The notes: generated by a model from the letters alone, not told the origin. A stretch of 13,624 nt of DNA from Phlegmacium glaucopus (GCA_015039465.1 MU130681.1:1-13624), one strand, 5' to 3'; shown: positions 1 through 7,893, counted from the first letter of the stretch. Numbers and translations are program-made.

Positions 1-1878
1 GTACATATTCCAGCAGCATTTCATGGTCCAGATGGTTTATCACGGCGCAGACCTCAGCCAGGGGATAGTGTAGAGGAGAAGGATGATGGTTTTGACGATT
101 GGATAGATCAAGTTAACGGTTTCATGCACTTCATTAATGCAGCACCACAGAGGCAACACCAAATTCACCGCAGGAGTCTCTCACCAATCTTATCCATTTT
201 CGTCATGGAATCGCGGAGTACAACGAGAGGAAGAAGAAAGATTGAGGAGGAAGTCAGACAAAGGGACGATGAAGACAGGTTCGCGGAGGTTGTCGAGGGA
301 GAAGGCGAAGAGATATTAGAGAATGCTGAGGGAGGCGAAGAAGACGGAAGGAGAACAGGGATCGCGAGCAGAGCAGATGAGGAGAGTGGCGAAGACGCAA
401 TAGAGAATGCCGAGGTTGAGGATGAAGCACGACGAATCACGTATTCCGACATTCCAAAGGCACCTTTAGCGGTTGGTACAGACGAGAGGTTGGAGAAGGT
501 TAGGATTTGGTTAGAGAGTTGGGAGAGGCCAGGAGGGTTGAAGGACGAGGAGTACAAGACATTTATTCGTTTCGCGATGGATTATTTTGTGTTGGAGGAG
601 AGGTTGTGGAAGAAGGACGGAAAGGGAAACCATAAGTTGGTCGTTCCTGAGGAGAGGCGGATGTTCCTTATCGTTTCGGCTCACGACGACGTTGGACATC
701 ATGGTCTATTCGCAACACATGCATTACTTACAGAACGATACTGGTGGCCAGGCATGAAACGCGACATTGCTTGGTTCATCACTACCTGTCATCTGTGCCA
801 ACTTCGCAAGACACAGCAGAATGTAATTCCCCCTGTGGTCGCGACGCCAGCACCTTTATTCGCGAAGGCGTACATGGACACGATGCACCTTTCAACGTCG
901 TCTGGGTACAAGTACATTGTCCAAGCGAGATGTTCGTTAACGCATTGGCCGGAGTGGGAGATGTTGAGGAAGGAGACGGCGAAGACGCTCACGAATTTCA
1001 TTCTTCACAACATCCTTTATCGATGGGGGACCTTGGTGGAGATAGTCACAGATAATGGCGCCCCCTTCGTCAAAGCGTTGCATTATTTGGAGAAGGTTCA
1101 CCATATTCGACATATTCGCATCTCAGGGTATAATTCGCGAGCAAATGGGATAGTGGAGAGATCTCATTTTGATGTGAGGCAGGCGTTGTTCAAGGCATGT
1201 GATGGGGATGAGAATAAGTGGTCTTCAGTGGCGCATTCAGTGTTTTGGGCGGAGAGAGTAACAGTTAGGAGGAGAATGGGATGTTCACCATATTTCGCGA
1301 CGACAGGGACACACCCTTTACTTCCTTTCGACATCGCGGAGGCCAACTACCTGTTGCCTCCACCTACTGCAGCACTGTCGTCGACCGAACTCATAGCGCG
1401 AAGAGCTATCGCGCTCCAAAAGCGAAGGTCTCAATTGGCAACTCTACACGACAAAGTCCACAATACTCGACTTAAGGCAGCAGTCCAATTCGAGAAAGAC
1501 CATTCGCGAGTTATCCACGACTACGACTTTCAGTTGGGAGATTTGGTATTGGTGCGAAATACAGCTATAGAGAAGGCGTTGAATAGGAAGATGCGAGCGA
1601 GGTACAATGGCCCGCTGATAGTCATTTCGCGGAACCGAGGAGGAGCTTATATTATCGCGGAGTTGGATGGAGCAGTTTTTCAGAGGCCGGTTGCAGCGTT
1701 TAGGGTGATTCCTTATTTCGCGAGGAAGAAGTTGGATTTACCGCCATTGGAGGAGTTGTTGGATATTTCAAGGAAGAGGTTGGAGGAGATGGAAAATTCC
1801 AAAGCTGAGTATTCAGATGATGACGATGATGATGACGACGAGGAGGACGGAGAGCGTCTCCGGCTGGAGGAAGACTGA
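1..1878 (+). CDS. Ty3/gypsy Pol polyprotein, C-terminal part (RNase H tail + integrase), 5' partial
   Basis: The frame is open from base 1, so the ATG at 124 is not a true start: codons before it read GPDGLSRR followed by PQPGD, the typical end of the RNase H domain. Numbering from the Met at 124, an acidic linker (40-105) precedes the integrase. The HHCC zinc finger uses H187, H192, C222 and C225. The catalytic triad is D252, D310 and E345, the last two spaced D-x34-E as in retroviral-type integrases. The C-terminal GPY/F-like module (RYNGPLIVISRNRGGAY) lies near 470-530, and a poly-Asp/Glu tail ends the protein. No chromodomain is seen. The product inserts element cDNA into nuclear DNA. No frameshift or stop interrupts it, so it could be functional. 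Confidence 0.95.
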   Translation, partial: VHIPAAFHGPDGLSRRRPQPGDSVEEKDDGFDDWIDQVNGFMHFINAAPQRQHQIHRRSLSPILSIFVMESRSTTRGRRKIEEEVRQRDDEDRFAEVVEGEGEEILENAEGGEEDGRRTGIASRADEESGEDAIENAEVEDEARRITYSDIPKAPLAVGTDERLEKVRIWLESWERPGGLKDEEYKTFIRFAMDYFVLEERLWKKDGKGNHKLVVPEERRMFLIVSAHDDVGHHGLFATHALLTERYWWPGMKRDIAWFITTCHLCQLRKTQQNVIPPVVATPAPLFAKAYMDTMHLSTSSGYKYIVQARCSLTHWPEWEMLRKETAKTLTNFILHNILYRWGTLVEIVTDNGAPFVKALHYLEKVHHIRHIRISGYNSRANGIVERSHFDVRQALFKACDGDENKWSSVAHSVFWAERVTVRRRMGCSPYFATTGTHPLLPFDIAEANYLLPPPTAALSSTELIARRAIALQKRRSQLATLHDKVHNTRLKAAVQFEKDHSRVIHDYDFQLGDLVLVRNTAIEKALNRKMRARYNGPLIVISRNRGGAYIIAELDGAVFQRPVAAFRVIPYFARKKLDLPPLEELLDISRKRLEEMENSKAEYSDDDDDDDDEEDGERLRLEED

Positions 1879-1908
1879 TCCATATGATGATACCTTCTAA
1901 CGAGGGAT

Positions 1909-1942
1909 GACTGAGGACAGTCATGATTTCAGTTGGGAGGAG
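1909..1942 (+). repeat. polypurine-tract-like module, copy A (after pol)
   Basis: It contains the 14-mer GACTGAGGACAGTC, itself an inverted repeat with arms GACTG/CAGTC, then ATTTCAGTTGGGAGGAG. The same module, differing at two positions inside the spacer, recurs at 3756-3789 right before the LTR. It lies 30 bp after the pol stop codon. Confidence 0.85.
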
Positions 1943-2332
1943 TGTGCCGCATTTCTTTCGCATTTTTCTATTTTCTATTTTTATATCTTCTCTCTTCAAT
2001 TCGCGAGTCTGAATTCCTTTATTTTTAGTCTTCAATACGAAGCAGACGGCACAAGTAACACTTCGCGATGCCAACCGCACGCTTTAACCCTTGTCATCAT
2101 CATTCCAATCCATTCAACCTTTATTCTTTATCGCTTTCACAATTTCCGCTTTTCCAAAAATTTAACAAAACCCTTTCGTTTTATTTCCCACTACTTCACT
2201 TTTCTAAAAATGGACAGAGTCCTTTTGCCTTATTTCTTACAAAACATTTCCACAAGAAAAGCTATTTTATTTTCACAACACTTTATTCTATTTTCACATA
2301 TCCACGTGACAAGAAGAAGGGGAGGCGAAGTC
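1943..2332. other. AT/pyrimidine-rich stretch between pol and the antisense gene
   Basis: No credible coding. The plus strand is T- and C-rich with many TTTTC runs. It follows pol copy A of the purine tract and would be the 3' untranslated region of the antisense gene on the other strand. Two TCGCG sites (near 2001 and 2065) continue the element's motif bias. Confidence 0.6.
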
Positions 2333-3608
2333 CTAGCCATCCAGAGAAGCGGTATCCCGGAAACGATTTAGCTGAGCACGGAAGAGCTCGCGTTCATGCG
2401 TTAACCGTTCGCGATTCTGCTTGAGAGCCCTTTCCGAAGCCTGAAGGGCGTCGGATAGGCGAAAAACTTCCTCTTGAAGTTCGAGCACTTCAGACCGTGC
2501 AAGCTCGAGCTCCAAGCGAAGATTGGAGGAAGTGTTGAGGGACTCCCTAGTCAAGTAAGCAGGGACTGAGGGGAGTGTGGCAGGCGATTTCGTGGTGATC
2601 TCGACAATGGGAATATGAAGGGCAGGAGGTCGAGCAACAGTGTCGGTACCCCTCTTGCGTTTGGGCGGACGAGGGGTGTCTTCCGGAGTCTTGGCTTTAG
2701 TCGCGGCCCTTGTACGAGCTCGCTGGATCTCTGGGACGAACGAACACTTGGTCCGCGCACCCTCGCACTCCGTACACCTCCTTTTTCCCTTGGCCACCAC
2801 ACATTCCTTTTCCTTCGTTTCGCAAGTCTTGCACTACAAAGGAATTTAGTAAGGCAAAACCGCAAGACGAACACATACCTTCTTTTCCATGATGCGCCCT
2901 TCATCGCGACGCTTTCCCTTAGCCTTGGACGACTCTTCACCTCGAGAACTAGGAGGCGGAGCAACTATGTGATAAGGTTAGCGAAGAAGAAAGAGATACA
3001 AAAACTAACTTTACCTTCTTCGACATCATCATCCTCGTCCCCGTCGTCCCCGTCGTCCATAGGATCGTCCAGTTCCTCAGCTGCAGGTGTGATAGCTGGC
3101 GAGCCAGGAGGCGTGACGCCTTCAACTGGGGACAGCATAGCTACAGGAGGCCGGAGTTTATCTAACTCCTCAAGGAGCCGCCTAGCGTCAGCCATAGCGA
3201 CCGTTAGCTCGCTGCAGTTGGTATGAAAGGTCGTCAAAGCCAAGATCCTGTTGGCCAGTTTTTGAAACGCAGCGGGGTCTTGGTCGCTGAACTCATGTGC
3301 CTCGGTCATTTGACGCACGAGATCATTCATCTTGTACTAGGATGAAAGTCAGCAACATACATGAAAGGAGAAAGAAAGGATGTCAAAGGACGACTTACGA
3401 TGTCTTGCACCATTACCTTAACGAACTTTTGCTGCATCGGCGCAGGCGTCTCCCCAAAGAATTCCACAGTATCTTCAAACTCCTTGAAACTTTCGGCGAA
3501 GCGATCAGCTAACGAACGAGGTACAGCAGAAGTGGTGACTGGAGCACCAGCACCAGCAGGAGGCGCGACAGAAGTAGCAGCAGTAGGAGTAGGCGCGGTT
3601 GAAGACAT
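2333..3608 (-). CDS. antisense retrotransposon cargo gene: Zn2Cys6-like, coiled-coil protein (372 aa, 4 exons)
   Basis: Reconstructed exons (minus): 3608-3399, 3336-3015, 2964-2879, 2833-2333; introns of 62, 50 and 45 nt all have GT..AG ends and the joined frame has no stop (1119 nt). The N-terminus is Ala/Pro/Thr-rich, then a helical region (about 30-135) and an acidic Asp/Glu run (about 160-175). Exon 4 opens with a C-x2-C-x6-C-x8-C-x2-C-x6-C cluster (first unit CKTCETKEKEC, second CTECEGARTKC), matching the spacing of fungal Zn2Cys6 DNA-binding domains. Basic stretches such as PPKRKRG suggest nuclear import, and the last 70 residues read as a coiled coil. The gene runs against pol inside the element and has its own TATA box. 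A DNA-binding or regulatory role is inference; the second half of the cluster is divergent from well-known regulators. Confidence 0.8.
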
Positions 3609-3686
3609 GTGGAGGATGGCTTAAGCAGTAGAGGAAACACTAAGAGGTAGACGATGAGGAAGAAAGTGTGGCGCGGACAGTTGCCT

Positions 3687-3693
3687 TTTATAG
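3687..3693 (-). promoter_or_regulatory. TATA box of the antisense gene
   Basis: On the minus strand TATAAAA lies 79 bases before the ATG at 3608, followed by a pyrimidine-rich leader. This is a normal position for a fungal RNA polymerase II promoter and argues that the antisense gene is transcribed on its own, not from the LTR. Confidence 0.6.
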
Positions 3694-3755
3694 ATTTTCA
3701 ACCGCCAGCGGGATCTCACATGACTTGCGGAGGTTTGACCAGGGCGTAGGGTTTA

Positions 3756-3791
3756 GACTGAGGACAGTCTAGATTTCAGTTGGGAGGAGGA
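3756..3791 (+). repeat. polypurine-tract module, copy B (next to 3' LTR)
   Basis: It repeats copy A (GACTGAGGACAGTC, two changed bases, then ATTTCAGTTGGGAGGAG) and ends GGA immediately before the TG that starts the LTR. The purine run GGGAGGAGGA adjoining the LTR is where plus-strand DNA synthesis would be primed. Confidence 0.75.
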
Positions 3792-4680
3792 TGATAGGAT
3801 CCATATAGCCTCTAGGTTCGTAAACTGGTTATTTTTGCGATTTAACAACTTCGCAGTATACGCGGATGCCTCGCGGGTACCAACTTCACTCGCACTCTCA
3901 TTCGCGGTTGTCGCACATCCTTCGCACATCACACAACATGATATAGGCCTCGCATAACCTTCGCACATCACTCCTACGACCTTCGTAACTATCCAACGCA
4001 CCCCCGTTCCTCTTCGCACTTCATACTTCGACGTATCTTCAGCTTTCTCTATCAATACCGGACTTAACCATTTCTTTCCTTCGCAACCACATCTTCACAC
4101 AGCTTCTCTTTAATCTCGCGGTCTTTCACGGCTCGCATACGCATCCCTTTCACTGGTTTGATCATGGTCCGTGTTGTTTTCAACTTACTTTCTTTTAACT
4201 TTCCATATATATTATTATTTTATCATCTCCTTCGAAACAGGAGGCCATTCAACTGACCTCCTTACTCATCACTTCTATTTTTATTCTATCCCCTATTCCT
4301 TCGTTACCAAACTACTGGGCTCATGTGACTTCACACTAGCTCAATTTTTACATTACTGTTTCGCATACCCGCACCTGGCTTAGCTTGTTACTCTTGTATT
4401 AAGTACCTGTAGCAAGTAGGAGGGAAGGTGAACAAGAGACGGCCAGAGTTTTGATCCCATAAACTTTGCAGCAACGTTCTAAGTCAATAGTCTCATCCTT
4501 TAAGTTACTTCGCGTACTGCGTTATCGTTCACGGACTTCGCTATCTTCGTGGTCTACTCGTCTAGCGTATTTCGATACTGCGAACTTCCCTTTAAATTCT
4601 ATCGAGGAAATCTACATTAACCCCTCCGAACTATGTTACTACTTGCGGTCTGATCCCACCACAGGTACATCATCGCAACA
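3792..4680 (+). repeat. 3' long terminal repeat (about 889 bp)
   Basis: It starts TGATAGGATCC just after a polypurine tract and ends ATCGCAACA, so it has the TG...CA termini of LTRs. The end point is supported independently: from 4681 a spliced host reading frame begins. The first 350 bp contain a dense set of TCGC motifs (see findings); an AT-rich stretch with TATATAT occurs near 4205. Short open frames inside are incidental. The exact start could be off by a few bases because the 5' LTR is not available for comparison. Confidence 0.75.
3851..4136 (+). repeat. array of TCGC(A/G) motifs in the LTR U3 region
   Basis: TCGC occurs at 3851, 3871, 3890, 3902, 3911, 3922, 3950, 3961, 4014, 4081, 4116 and 4133. 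A 14-mer, CCTTCGCACATCAC, is repeated exactly at 3919 and 3958. Several spacings are close to 10 or 20 bp. A regulatory role is inferred from position only. Confidence 0.6.
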
Positions 4681-5135
4681 TTAACCAAGGCTTGCATTGG
4701 ATCATCCAAAGCAAAAGCATCTGCAGCCCTATACATCCATATAGCATTTGTTGTGAGTTACTGATCCCAAAAAAAAAAAATTGAAGCTGACCTGATGCCC
4801 CAAATCCAGCGGCGTGAATGGAAGAAATTCCGTGCAACAAAAGCAACACGAAATACAGGGGAGGATGCATTCTGGGTAGAAGTTGACAATCAGCTCAAAG
4901 AAATGAGAACGAAATATGACACTTCTCACAAGCTCCAAATGTATGTGTTTTTTTGTTGATAATCAGAGACCCCTGTTGAAATCCACTGGATATTAGCGCA
5001 CATGAAGTGATATATGAGCAGGATAAAACTGAATATGGGGAGCCAGCTGTCTCTTCGGACTTCACAATGCTGAAGGACCTCGACGATTGGTTGGTCATGT
5101 TAAACCAGGGTGTTGCCCGAGTGCCGTCGAAGTAG
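4681..5135 (+). pseudogene. 3' exons of an unrecognised spliced gene, cut by the retrotransposon
   Basis: Exons 4681-4752, 4810-4940 and 4997-5135 join in one frame; introns of 57 nt (GTGAGT..CCAG) and 56 nt (GTATGT..TTAG) have good splice sites and correct phase. The peptide includes ASAALYIHIAFVRREWKKF, GEDAFWVEVDNQL and YEQDKTEYGEP, ending VPSK and TAG. The alternation of aromatic, charged and Trp-containing helices looks like a soluble helical protein, but I do not recognise the family; it may be one of the repetitive basidiomycete hypothetical families. The frame begins exactly at the LTR end, so the 5' exons are missing here and should lie left of the retroelement if the insertion was simple. 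Confidence 0.65.
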
Positions 5136-5493
5136 TACTGCTGCAGATGAACTCCGATAAGGATCTGCTGAGCGGAATCCTAGCATAAAATACCCATCCC
5201 CGGAATCCGAATACAATTTAACAAATTCTGCCAGGTCAAAGGAAAAGATTGAGCCCGTTTAAAAGTACAGTGGTTGGTGTAAGGAAAAGAAGTCATGCTT
5301 ACCATACGGCAACAAATCCCAAAAAGTGCGACTGACAGAGCTGGCCTTTAGCAAAGAACCGGATATTGGCCGATCTGCCAATCCAGGCTGCTTGCTTGAG
5401 GACGGAAGCAAAACGGAAACAATTATATCTGCACGTTTCGACGCGTCGTTGATTGCACGTGAACAATATTCGGAGTTTGAATTGACTTGTTGA
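5134..5493 (+). pseudogene. decayed continuation of the upstream gene (frameshifted, stop-containing)
   Basis: Shifted by one base from the preceding exon, a frame runs 120 codons with only two internal stops (TAA at 5158-5160 and 5260-5262) before TGA at 5491. It reads for example PSPESEYNLTNSARSKEKIE and later SARFDASLIAREQYSEFEL, a hydrophilic composition unlike the T-rich DNA that follows. I infer that it is the old C-terminal region of the 4681-5135 gene; alternatively the TAG at 5133 is the true end and this is chance. Confidence 0.35.
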
Positions 5494-6530
5494 AGTTCGT
5501 CTTTGCACAACCAGTTTTGTTGCTTCTCTTCATCTTCGCCCTTACACTCATTTTCTCATGTCTTTCTGTGTATTTTATTTCCTTCTCGAGGTCTCCAGCT
5601 ATTCTGCGTAATGGCGCCACGGAACTTATACAGTGCATGTACTGTGTTCTCTGGCATGGCTTCTTTCATGACCTGTCGTCACATTTTTCGGGACACCTGT
5701 GTCCGTTTCTCATGTTGCTCATGCTCTTGTACTTTGGACAATTTATTAGATGGTCCTTTCCATGTCACTAACTTGCAGTTTCTTTTTTTTTTTGTGTAAA
5801 GGGTTGGATTCTGGTGTGTTCTTTTTCTCTTTACATTCCATATATCATGCTAATGCTTTGTCCTGTCTTCAAGGTAATCCTTAGTAATTCATAGCTTAGA
5901 AAGTTGGTAGTTCGTCTGCAATGGATACGCTTGTGCCTTTCATTTAAACTGTGCAACGTTAAGAAAGCCTGAAGATATTTGTATTATTATGTGAACGGGA
6001 AAGAGCCTCGGAAGCTACAGATGGTCAATGTGCTGTTGACCTTAGTCCAAGCTCTCAATGACATCTGAAGGAAGTATCAACAAGTTGAGTTGGCAACATT
6101 GTGGGGACATCCAGCCGGATCTACTCAAGTTATACCAATCAGGAAATGATTTAAAATTCTCAGATGAGCACATCCTCAGGAGCCTCTCAACGGCTCATTT
6201 TGACTCCGACCTCACATCATCTTAATCAGCTCGGCCTGATATCACGGAGACGTCTGGCAGGTTTGGTGGTGTACCAAAGTGAATTATAATAATAATGACT
6301 GTGCGCAAGTCAGATTGATGAATTGAAAATACAGTTTAATTTGCTCAATTTGTTATAAACACATGGCTGGGACTGAGAACGTCAGAACGAAAGAATTCAC
6401 AAACTTGAACAAAAAAAGTGAATTTTAAAGAGAGTTTAGTTTTTGTATTGGAAGCGGGCGTTCTCTTGCACCGAGCACGCGCGACGAGGACAATAAATAA
6501 ATAAAAAACGAAAATAACAAATATATACCT
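5494..6530. other. no gene recognised
   Basis: About 1 kb without a supportable gene. The first 300 bp are very T/C-rich on the plus strand (runs such as ten T near 5785) and could be an old 3' untranslated region; an open frame across it is low-complexity Phe/Ser/Cys and has no recognisable domain. The rest (5800-6530) is ordinary AT-rich intergenic DNA. Confidence 0.5.
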
Positions 6531-6538
6531 GGCTAGTA

Positions 6539-6629
6539 GTGGCTTGGGGTGCTGGTGAAGAGGTATATGGGTGAACCAAAAACCCCACCAAGCTCTAGGG
6601 CGAAGGGCCGGACGCTAACCCCAAGCCAC
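6539..6629. repeat. inverted repeat, 12-bp perfect arms
   Basis: GTGGCTTGGGGT at 6539-6550 is the exact reverse complement of ACCCCAAGCCAC at 6618-6629. The 67-nt loop has further G-rich/C-rich complementarity. It lies just past the end of the recombinase remnant and overlaps the SINE-like block. Confidence 0.7.
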
Positions 6630-6632
6630 CCA
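6569..6632 (-). ncRNA. possible tRNA-derived SINE head (A-box and B-box like)
   Basis: Read on the minus strand, TGGCTTGGGGTTAGCG resembles a tRNA A box and D-loop (consensus TGGCNNAGTGGTTAGCG, one base missing). GGTTCACCC follows about 50 nt later and resembles a B box (GGTTCGANNCC). A T/A-rich tail follows near 6480-6530. The B box is imperfect and no cloverleaf could be confirmed, so this is tentative. Confidence 0.25.
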
Positions 6633-6659
6633 GACGACGGCAATGCCATCGGCTAGCCC

Positions 6660-7286
6660 CTAAGTCAGACCGGGTGGCCTTAGATACATCATTTGTATTT
6701 GCGAGAGGTGGCTGCTAAGTTCCGAAGGTGGTTGGGGGCCAATTTCGTTAAGCGAACGCCAGTATCTGTGAAAGGAATCCGAAGACCATCTCTGCTTATG
6801 GCTTTGGCGACCCATGACGAGGAATTCCGTGGTGCCGCCAATACTGAAATAGTGTCCCGTTATATGTGGGTAGGGCATTCGAGGTGGCTTCCTCAAGTGA
6901 TGTAGGGTAACGTGATTGACGCCCTTCAGAATGTATTGTATCCGGGTGCTCCCTTTCCAGTCTAAGTTGTGCGCGATGTGCCATGCCTTGAAAGATGAGA
7001 TGAGATTCTGGACTGTGCTACCCGAGTGGCATCCGACACTTGACACAGCGAAAGCGTATAATATGTATTTGTTTGCTGGAAATCTCAGGTGGTCTGGGAT
7101 GTGTTCTGAACCGCAGAACTTTATGAATTCTTGAAGAGATTTAGAATATTTGCCGATGGTTGATTGGGCGCAAACGGTATGCAGTACTTTGTCAATCTTC
7201 TGTTTGACAGGTTGGCGTCGTCGATGGATGCTCGTAGTCCTACACAGGGCAGGGCGAAGATGCCGCTTGTGCGGAGCTGAGTCCAT
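6660..7286 (-). pseudogene. tyrosine recombinase (DIRS/Crypton-type) N-terminal fragment
   Basis: The minus-strand frame reads STIGKYSKSLQEFIKFC, then SSFKAWHIAHNLDWKG and LRKPPRMP. This order (helix entering an F..FC segment, a conserved F/L-x-A-W-H-x-x-x-x-x-x-W block, then a basic RPPRxP linker) matches the core-binding SAM-like domain of tyrosine recombinases common in basidiomycete mobile elements. After about residue 140 the similarity stops and the remainder is low-quality; the catalytic domain with its R..HxxR..Y residues is absent. A frameshift near 6870-6900 is likely. It borders the inverted gene copy that begins at about 7300. It is a dead remnant of a DIRS-like or Crypton-like element. 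Confidence 0.55.
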
Positions 7287-7301
7287 TCAAAAACTCCGAC
7301 A

Positions 7302-7893
7302 TGACCGCTTGGCTTTCGATTGCTGCCATCTTCGATTCGAAATTGAGTCGTGCGATGTGCTCCTTGAATTATGGACTTGGGGCTTGGAGTGAGAATGGAG
7401 AAGCGGTTGTGCAGAGGTGCATTAACAGTGTTGAGCGTTGCAAGTTTCTTTACGTGCATGTATAGCGTACGTGCCTTTTCTTTTTCTCCTCAGATTCTAC
7501 TGCTTAAACTTTTCTGTTTGTTTTAGGTGGCTCGTGAATATACCAACCCTCCCTCATCTTGTCGCCATGGATGTTCGAAGTTCTCATAAAATGTGCGGTA
7601 AAAGTATTCTCTCTGCCGGAAAGATACTCGTTAGATTTTGCCTGCAGCTTCATTGTTCCTATTTTGGATTATTTAGGATGTTGGATTCTAATTTGCGTAG
7701 GTGTTTTGTCTGCCTCTCTGAGGCCCGTATGTGTTTTCGTTCTCTCTTTTGAACTTTAGTTTACAATTTTTATTTTAGATCCTTGGTTCAAATCTGCAAT
7801 ATTTGTCCCGCTCTCGATACCCTCAACTTCAAGCGCTCACGCCACCTTGCATGTAGATGACTAAGATCCACAATTCCAGACTTGCCCTTATAT
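7302..7893 (+). pseudogene. copy 1 of an inverted duplicated gene (5'-truncated, frameshifted)
   Basis: Aligned by eye to the minus strand of 11590-10930. Shared blocks include an exon reading AMCSLNYGLGAWSENGEA, an exon reading WMFEVLIKCAVKVF, an intron block with a shared 31-bp stretch (TGTTTTGTCTGCC... at 7702-7732), and a last exon reading CPALDTLNFKRSRHLACR before a stop near 7859. Copy 1 lacks about 70 bp of an intron kept in copy 2, carries an extra 40-bp segment after GAAAGATAC, and has indels that break the frame. The family was not recognised. It abuts the recombinase fragment at its 5' side. Confidence 0.65.

Larger units (their letters stand above)
1..4680 (+). mobile_element. Ty3/gypsy LTR retrotransposon, 3' part (pol end, antisense cargo gene, 3' LTR)
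   Basis: The segment starts inside pol (RNase H tail, then integrase), continues through a noncoding stretch carrying an antisense gene, a polypurine tract at 3780-3791 and a TG...CA-bounded LTR ending at 4680. The 5' LTR, gag, protease and reverse transcriptase must lie left of the window. The right boundary is supported by a host reading frame that begins immediately at 4681. The order integrase after RNase H and the GPY/F module place it in Ty3/gypsy (Metaviridae). The integrase frame is intact, so the copy looks fairly young. Target-site duplication cannot be tested because the left flank is missing; the predicted duplicated bases are TTAAC at 4681-4685. Confidence 0.88.

Noticed and set aside
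124..126. ATG at 124 as the true start of the integrase protein
   Set aside because: The frame is open to base 1 and reads an RNase H tail (GPDGLSRR), so the codon is internal to the Pol polyprotein.
1907..2424. plus-strand open frames in the T-rich DNA after pol
   Set aside because: Low-complexity Phe/Ser/His composition, no domain, and antisense to the 3' end of the better-supported minus-strand gene.
2615..3226. plus-strand 203-aa open frame
   Set aside because: Shadow of the antisense gene; its Ser runs are the reverse complement of the acidic Asp/Glu codons.
1943..3755. LTR starting at TGTGCC right after purine-tract copy A
   Set aside because: This would place a whole four-exon gene inside the LTR, while copy B has a longer purine run directly before another TG and gives an LTR of normal size ending at a host frame.
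4466..4938. short open frames across the LTR end and the A-run near 4770 as genes or a poly(A) insertion
   Set aside because: The plus frame crosses the LTR boundary, and the A-run lies within a 57-nt intron with good splice sites.
5503..5799. 98-aa plus-strand frame rich in Phe, Ser and Cys, possible membrane peptide
   Set aside because: The hydrophobicity follows from T-rich DNA; both neighbouring frames look alike and there is no promoter or splice support.
6693..7134. plus-strand open frames opposite the recombinase fragment
   Set aside because: Shadows of the minus-strand frame, which alone shows family motifs.
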